Of a DNA stretch of 64,000 nt, positions 57,739 through 64,000 are shown piece by piece (position 1 is the first letter of the stretch; the number at the start of each line of letters is the position of its first letter). The stretch is from the NCBI RefSeq assembly GCF_964340395.1, contig NC_135554.1:9366475-9430474 (forward strand), given 5' to 3'. Both the position numbers and the translations under genes were made by a program. The notes below the pieces were generated by a model. That model was not told where the DNA came from and ran no database searches. It was given only the letters and a program-made list of their open reading frames with translations. This DNA comes from Glandiceps talaboti. Its lineage: Eukaryota > Hemichordata > Enteropneusta > Spengelidae.

Positions 57739-58149
57739 GACCAAAAATGAATGTTATATTATTTATCGTGTGTACAGCTACAAACATACGTCTATCGATC
57801 CACGGGTAATGCAATACTATTCAACATGTACTGTAGTACGATTAAGTTATTGTGCCTAACAAAACAATTTTTAAACCTTTCAGTATGCAGGCTTCAAATT
57901 TCACTTAGTTTGACAAAATTACTTGCCAATTAAGGCGTATGTCACGTATGTTAGATATAATTCAGAATTTTGCATTCAAACAAATGCTTTGCCCCAATGG
58001 AAGGCATTCAGTTTACAGCTGGTTGATTAAAGATCAAATTCCAAATTTCGTAAAAGTAAAACGATCGCATTACAGGTGTGTGAAATCACGGGTGTAAGGT
58101 GTTATTTTTGGCCGAAAGACTTCAACTCGAAAGGTTACTGTACAGATCG
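57739..58149. other. Nothing recognised
   Basis: AT-rich sequence between the R1 hairpin repeat and the inverted composite repeat; no feature seen. Confidence 0.3.
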
Positions 58150-59290
58150 GTCTGAAATTTGGTGGGAACGTTCTAAGGGGTGTTCAGATTAATGATTGTT
58201 CATGTCATGATGATCCCATCAGTGATATGCAAATTAGGGCTAATTAGGGCTAATTCCAAAACTACTGAACAGATTGGGCTGAAATTTGGTGGAACGTTCT
58301 TGGAGGTGTTTAGAGTAAGAATCGTTTATGACATGATGATCTCATTTCTGATATGCAAATTAGGGCTACTAGTGTGGGTTCTTTTGTCAAAGATATATGA
58401 TTAAAAAAAAACTGAGCAGATTTGGCTGAGATGCGGTGGGAACGTTCTAAGGGGTGTTTGTGTTGTTTATGACATGATGAGCCCATCAGTGATATGCAAA
58501 TTACGTCTAAAATGTGTCTCTTCGTCAAAAATCTATAATTGTAAAAGTTCTGAGTAGATTGGGATAAAAATTAATGGGGGATACATATGGGGATGTGTCG
58601 ACGATACCAACGGCGATATGGAATTAGGTCTAAATATCGAGATTTTTGTCAAAAACTTAAATCTCAAAAACTGCATGGTGAATGGGCTGAAACTTGGTGT
58701 GGATGTTTTGAAGGTGTTATTATGGAATCATTGTTCAAAACGTCTTGACATAGCTGGCCCTAGCAACCATGACCACGCCATTAGCAACAATGAAATGATG
58801 ATTCCCAATACAGAGATGACAACAGGTATGTGTAGGTAAGTGAATAAAGATTTCAGAAATGTATGTAAATATGCCTAGAAACAAGACCCGCCCATAGCAA
58901 CAGCCAAATAATGGGTTATATTGTAAAGATAACAACAGGTATGGGTAGGCACATGAATAAAGATTCAAAAAATGTATACAAATATACAAATATCTTTATT
59001 TACCTTGAGGTATAATGTCACACAATGTGTATATTTTATGTCCTAATGTATTTTAGAATTTGTAAGTGGACTTTTGCGTGATTGTCGAATTGACGTATGA
59101 GGGCCTCAATGGAAAGGAGCCGACCTTGCAACGCTCTGTGTTGTTTGTAACGCTTATTGAGCTCTACTCTGAATAATGATAATTTATAAAATAAATAAAT
59201 AAATAAATAAATTAATAAATAACTACCTAGCAAAAGACGATGCACCTAGCAACAACCAAATATAGTTGTGCTAACAACGCCATTGGCTCT
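58150..59290 (-). repeat. Composite minisatellite element, copy 3 (inverted), with an insertion
   Basis: Read on the minus strand: head near 59,290-59,255 (GCCAATGGCGTTG, GCACAACTATA), then three units with CTATGGGCGGGTC and GTTGCTAGG down to 58,745, then block two with AATTTGCATAT, GATGGGATCATCATG and CCAATCTG (58,560-58,170). Between 59,000 and 59,222 lies a non-family segment whose plus strand ends in (AAATA)-type repeats, probably a SINE or LINE tail inserted in this copy. Confidence 0.6.
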
Positions 59291-59320
59291 AATTTTTGAC
59301 ATTGCAAATGTCGTGTGTTG

Positions 59321-60038
59321 AAATATTATAGGGGACGATCGTCCAATATTGGTTCTTGCATACCATCCCTTTTCCACCAGAGTTAAGAACATAATATACA
59401 AGTTGCATTCTAATAGGGTAACAAATTCATTATTTCCCGAAGCACCTTTAACAGCTTGGCGTCGTGATACCAATCTTAGAGATATGGTGGTCCATACAGA
59501 ACAACACGCATTGGAAGTTAATGTTGGTTCATTTCCATGCCATCGTACTCGATGTGGTACATGTCGTTTCATTATTAATACTAATAATGTTTTTGGCCCT
59601 AAGAACAGTGTGTCTGTTACGAGTAGATTTACTTGTATAAGTATTAACGTAGTGTATTGCATTACATGCCAGAAATGTGGTTGTTTATATTTAGGCTCGA
59701 CTGTACGTCGTCTTGGCGATCGCTTCGTGGAACATCTCCGTCTGACCAGACAAAAGAATCGTAACTATCCCGTATGTATGCATTTTATTACCAACGATCA
59801 CAGTGTATCAGATATGTCTATTTCGGGAATTTGTAAGGTTTCTGGAGTTGAAAAAGTATTGAGGTTAAAGGAAGAGGAAATCATTGTCCGTCTCGGAAGC
59901 TGGAAGCCCTTGGAATTAATGGATTATTCACGTCATCCCCGGGCTAATCACGCTTTTTTTTTTAAATTTCAGGCGTGTTCTATTGGGTTGTATTTGGTGT
60001 GTACAAATATTAGAACTTTTAACACGTATAACCGTTAA
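59321..60038 (+). CDS. Penelope-like element GIY-YIG endonuclease domain (partial ORF)
   Basis: An open frame runs from about 59,321, with no clear ATG because it is 5'-truncated, to the stop at 60,037. Taking 59,349 as residue 1: the PLE phrase PLTAWRRDTNLRDMVV (33-48), Cys residues in SFPCHRTRCGTC (61-72), GIY-like VVYCITCQKC (101-110), YIG-like YLG (114-116), helix LGDRFVEHL with the conserved Arg and His (122-130), PVCMHF (141-146) and LRLKEEEIIVRLG (171-183) with the catalytic Glu. This nuclease nicks target DNA for the element's reverse transcription. The domain is uninterrupted, but the RT is missing, so the copy cannot move by itself. The usual P.GLN ending is PLELMD here. Confidence 0.85.
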
Positions 60039-60123
60039 TCACGCTCGGTTGTCGTCCTGTTCCATAACATTCAGATATATTCAGGTGTTTACCTAATATG
60101 TCTAAAGCTTGCCTATAAATACC

Positions 60124-60373
60124 TAGACTGTCGACAGTCGTTCGTGTCTTTTTGCTACGTTTTATCTCAAACTGTAGTAAAGTCGTTGCCTCGCTCCGAT
60201 CCGGAGCAATACTATAACTGTGTACTGATCAGCGAGTGCCGAAGGCACGAGCGTGCCTTCGGCAATCGCAGTTCATATCAGTACGCATTAGTATTCAGTG
60301 CTACGCAGCGAGGCGACGACTTTGATTCAGATGAAACGAAGCAAAAAAGGCACGAACGACTGTCGACAGTCTA
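60124..60373. mobile_element. 250-bp near-palindromic MITE with 9-bp target duplication
   Basis: The termini are TAGACTGTCGACAGTCGTTC and its exact complement at the right. The duplication ATAAATACC is perfect on both sides (60,115-60,123 and 60,374-60,382). The inverted symmetry extends through AAAGTCGTTGCCTCGCT to a central hairpin, GCCGAAGGCAC/GTGCCTTCGGC, around 60,250. A nine-base duplication is typical of Mutator-like transposons, though other superfamilies overlap. The open frame inside is incidental. High symmetry and a perfect duplication point to a fairly young insertion. Confidence 0.85.
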
Positions 60374-60380
60374 ATAAATA

Positions 60381-60412
60381 CCTTGATAAAGAATGTCTAT
60401 TCGAAACGTCGG
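60381..60412 (+). ncRNA. Decayed hammerhead-ribozyme-like motif of the Penelope-like element
   Basis: TTGATAAA, then a GAAT-GTCT-ATTC hairpin, then CGAAACGTCGG, mirrors the hammerhead arrangement CUGAUGA, stem II, GAAAC. Penelope-like elements are known to carry hammerhead motifs in their terminal regions. Compared with the consensus, the core C3 and G8 appear substituted, so cleavage is unlikely. Stems I and III cannot be shown from this truncated copy, and the MITE sits where stem I would be. Confidence 0.5.
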
Positions 60413-60443
60413 ATTCTATTTATTCGGACTGTCTCGCAAATTC

Positions 60444-61056
60444 ACATACATACATACATACATACATACATACATACATACATACATACATACATACATA
60501 CATACATACATACATACATACATACATACATACATACATACATACATACATACATACAAACATACACGCACGCGCGCGCACACACACACACATACATACA
60601 TACATACATACATACATACACACATACACACACATACATACATACATACATACATACATACACACATACACACATACACACACATTCATACATACATACA
60701 TACATACATACATACATACATACATACATACATACATACATACATACATACATACATACATACACACACATTCATACATACATACATACATACATACATA
60801 CATACATACATACATACATACATACATACATACATACATACATACACACACATACACATATACACACATACACACATACATGTGTACATCTATACATACA
60901 TACATACATACATACATACATACATACATACATACATACATACATACATGCATACATGCATGCATGCATGCATGTACGCACGCACGCACGCACGCACGCA
61001 CGCAAGCATGCATACATACATACATACATACATACATACATACATACATACATACG

Positions 61057-61098
<42 letters not shown>

Positions 61099-61272
61099 TA
61101 CATACATACATACATACATACATACATACATACATACATACATACATACATACATACATACATACATACACACATACATACATACATACACACACATACA
61201 CACACACATTCATACATACATACATACATACATACATACATACATACATACATACATACATACATACATACA

Positions 61273-61306
<34 letters not shown>

Positions 61307-61333
61307 CATACATACATACATACATACATACAT
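60444..61333. repeat. Compound (CATA)n/(CA)n/(CATG)n microsatellite, about 890 bp
   Basis: Tetranucleotide CATA repeats dominate. They are interspersed with CA runs (for example 61,062-61,093), a CATG block (60,948-60,972) and a CGCA block (60,975-61,005). Open frames of up to 350 codons on both strands, reading IHTYIHTY or YVCMYVCM, are artefacts of the period-4 repeat. Confidence 0.97.
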
Positions 61334-64000
61334 TATGGACGACAGGGTAATCAATGTAAACGATGTTTGTAAGCAACAAGAGTTCCAAAATGTTTCCTAT
61401 ACGTGAAATGGTCACTGTTGTCTTACCCCTATGTCGTCATCTTTATTGCAGTGAAAGAAAGCATTTTACTTTAACTTTCATTCTATCACTATAGACATTG
61501 TATCTATTGTATATCAGTCATGGACTCGAAAGTATCTTTGAACAAATCTGTGGTAAGATTTAGTTTCAGATCCCCCTCCCCCACAAAACGACACACTTCG
61601 TTCAATATCAAACTGATACGGTACATCATTTTATTCCTTACTTATAGAATGTGTAAATAAATAATATATATATATCTATGCATGTTACATACCTAAATTG
61701 CATTAAACGAATGCTGAATTTTTACACAACATATGGGTTTGTACATATGAAAGTACATAGTACGAGTGTGCGGATTTCGAGCTGAGGCACTGTCGTACGT
61801 GCGCTATATCTAGTGTACTTGCGATGGCCACGTTGTGGATTGGCACAAACACTGTAATTCAGTGAACATCAATTTGAAATAGCTATTTCGATTTTTTCAC
61901 ATACTTTCAGACGTTGTGGATACGTTTATTGTCGTAAACTTGATATACATTTGTTGAAAAACGCGAAGTTATAGGCCCTACTTACAGTCAAGATGATAGC
62001 CTGTTTACGTGTTGACTGGCTCCGACAACGTGCAACTCTCGCCTTGTGCAGGCAGCGCAGTAGCGCCACTGTGCATGTGAACAGGCTTCTCAAGATGCAT
62101 AGATGGCGACTTCTGTAAGACGACCCCGTAACATTAATTCATTTGGTAAATTTCGATGCCGAATTTTGAAATTAATAGAGGTTGAAAAAAAGATGCTGAC
62201 ATTGATTCACGTGGAGTTATTCAATAAAATTAGAAATTATCAATTTAGCCTGAGAAGAAGACAAGCGACCTATCAGTCAGAACAAGGACATGAGGCAACA
62301 ATTCTGGTGTCTATCAACAATTGAATAACATGAATAAAGACAATATCAAAATGTTCCGTCAAGTTTATAATTACTTCATTATCTTGAATCAATAATTAAT
62401 ATCTAGTTAAAATACACGGAAAAATACATACAGTAACTTGAAACGCACTGAAATATAAATAGAATACGGCGGACTGGGACGTAACACGCGTAATGCATGT
62501 CTAGTCTAACGTGTGTGGAGTGTACCGATTGTGTAGCGCCCCCAACGGTCATTTAAATTATATGTCTTGTCGCTCGCTCGCGATCGCGAGCTCGAATGAT
62601 TCGAATCTTTGCAACCGTCCATAAAAGTACTGGATTTTGAAAAGTCCATATGCACGAGCTCGACATTTGCTCAATTTGCTCAATTTGCTCAATTGCTAAA
62701 AAAAAAAGGGTAGGACACTGTGGTGTTCTTTTTCGTCGTAAGATTGAAACCACATCGCCCTCGTTCACGGACGCTTTCTGTTTCGGGCAAACTTACGCGT
62801 TTTTGTTTACTCAGTCAAATGATGTTGTTACGTTTTCTCTTTCATTTAAAGGTATATTTTGAAGAGACACAGATATGACGAGTAATGTTTAATGATTATT
62901 TTTACGTAATTTTATGAAAATAATATAGACCGGAATCGACTGTGTGTTCGAGCCTACCGTAACTCTACGGCATCAAATATTGATTAAACCAAGATATTAT
63001 CAATTGTGCTTTTGTTTATATCCCTCGCAAAAGACAGGCTACAACATATATTACGGGGTCCTCCACAGGATTTGATTATAGGATAATGGCTCATTAATAT
63101 AAATTAGCATATATTTACGTAAATAAATAATTATATTCGTGATTAACTTAATGATAAAATCGAGTACATCATAATACCAAACAAGTAGTACATATGGCCA
63201 AAGGAAAGCTAAAGGTCAATTTACTACTCATTCCAAACTATAAACACCAGTAAGAAACTCATAACTTTAGATATCATTTTTTTCAATCAGTATTTTTGAT
63301 TATTTTTCTTAGGAAAGTTGAAATTGTTTCAATCTATATGTCCACAGATAAAGTAGACTTGCGAAACACTAAAAGTGAGACGTGCTATACAAGTAAACAA
63401 ACCACTGTAGAATTGTCACTGATATAAGCTGCATGCACTGCTGACTCGAGTTGTGTAGGCGCGAATGAACAAGGCGGAAAGTCCCGATGATTTATTTTAA
63501 GATTAGGGCACTTGCATTATAACCAGGGTATAGTAGACTGATAATTTATAAATGGTTGGGATTATGCAAATGTGACGAGAAGTTATATTGTCTCACATTT
63601 TAGGTTAATTAACTTTCTATCACATGAACCTTAAAATGAAATTCAAATCTTATAATATTTCTTTTCAAGTTACACTGCTCTTCCGTTACCCCTTTCTAAA
63701 TAGCAATGGTAGATTCCTGCTTTCAGTTACCTGAATTTCTTCACATTTACTCGGAAGTGTAATGTGTACTTGTAAGCTATCCAAACCGTCGAGGTTATCG
63801 GTCTGTCTGATCTATATTTTAGACATTCATAATAAATTTACCAATGCAGTGGTATACACCACTGTTCACTATTGGTCTATGAAATTACCATCTGTGAGTA
63901 TGCGAACCATTGTACTATACTGGCGCCAAGTATGCATTCGGTTATTAAGGAAGCATTGACACTAAATAGAGGGAAGGAATTTAATATAACTAATCTACCA
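61334..64000. other. No gene recognised
   Basis: Small structures only. A hairpin pair AGCCTGTTTACGTG and CATGTGAACAGGCT lies near 61,997 and 62,075. GCTCGCGATCGCGAGC is a palindrome at about 62,576-62,591. CAATTTGCT is repeated in tandem near 62,670-62,690. A 45-bp repeat is shared with 4,905-4,950 (62,994-63,040). The plus strand is open for 73 codons from ATG 62,103 (MATSVRRPRNINSFGKF), but there is no supporting domain or splice context. 61,740-62,120 is somewhat richer in CpG and could hold a promoter or non-coding exon; I cannot show it. Confidence 0.4.

Larger units (their letters stand above)
59300..60443 (+). mobile_element. 5'-truncated Penelope-like element
   Basis: The element retains the GIY-YIG nuclease domain and 3' region only; no reverse transcriptase is found upstream, where a composite repeat begins. 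Its 3' non-coding part is split by a 250-bp MITE at 60,124-60,373. Removing one 9-bp target duplication restores a continuous sequence into a hammerhead-like motif. The 3' end runs into a CATA microsatellite. Confidence 0.75.

Noticed and set aside
60144-60374. 76-codon open frame
   Set aside because: It lies almost wholly inside the palindromic MITE and has no domain.
60298-61415. Open frames of 330-350 codons on both strands
   Set aside because: They are produced by a period-4 repeat ([16 protein letters not shown]), are open in all frames, and have no non-repeat content beyond the edges.
62103-62324. 73-codon plus-strand frame with a good ATG context
   Set aside because: No recognisable domain, no splice context and no codon signal strong enough to call a gene; mentioned only in the region description.
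62560-62625. GATTCGAATC resembling a tRNA T-loop
   Set aside because: It is part of a palindromic GC-rich patch; no acceptor stem, D-loop or anticodon arm fits around it.

Overview
This is animal genomic DNA: split genes with GT-AG introns, AT-rich intergenic and intronic sequence, long microsatellites, and fragments of at least four retroelement groups (several LINEs, a DIRS-like tyrosine-recombinase element, a Penelope-like element) plus foldback/MITE DNA elements. The species cannot be fixed from the sequence. The mix of elements together with an RNF213-like gene fits an invertebrate such as a lancelet, hemichordate or mollusc. There is no prokaryotic-style operon and I found no rRNA, tRNA or CRISPR array.

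The only convincing host gene fills most of the window on the minus strand. I assembled 16 coding exons from 56,893 (ATG) down to 7,689, all with GT/AG borders and with intron phases that agree at every junction. They total 2,847 nt (949 codons), and the gene runs off the left edge. The product resembles the N-terminal arm and early stalk of RNF213/mysterin, the giant AAA+ E3 ubiquitin ligase; the AAA core and RING would lie beyond the left edge. The predicted N-terminus is Ser/Thr/Asp-rich and includes one exon present in three tandem genomic copies (52,485-55,583).

The introns are packed with mobile DNA. From left to right: a 2.4-kb foldback element with TTAA target duplication (968-3,394); a LINE remnant split around a missing RT core (4,282-6,660); a minus-strand L1/Tx1-like LINE relic (about 17,680-18,600); a nearly full-length but decayed plus-strand LINE (20,835-25,637), whose first ORF carries an RNase H1-type hybrid-binding domain ahead of an SGNH esterase and CCHC knuckles; a family of composite repeats built from a conserved head plus 110-150-bp minisatellites (29.1-30.3, 33.2-34.1, 48.0-49.0 and, inverted, 58.2-59.3 kb); another LINE RT relic (36.06-36.79 kb); a DIRS-like fragment (39.48-40.72 kb); and a further LINE (42.16-43.34 kb).

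Upstream of the host gene (57-64 kb) lie a hairpin repeat, an inverted composite repeat and a 5'-truncated Penelope-like element encoding its GIY-YIG nuclease. A 250-bp near-palindromic MITE with a perfect 9-bp target duplication is inserted in that element's 3' region beside a decayed hammerhead-like motif. An approximately 890-bp CATA array follows, and then about 2.6 kb without recognisable genes.
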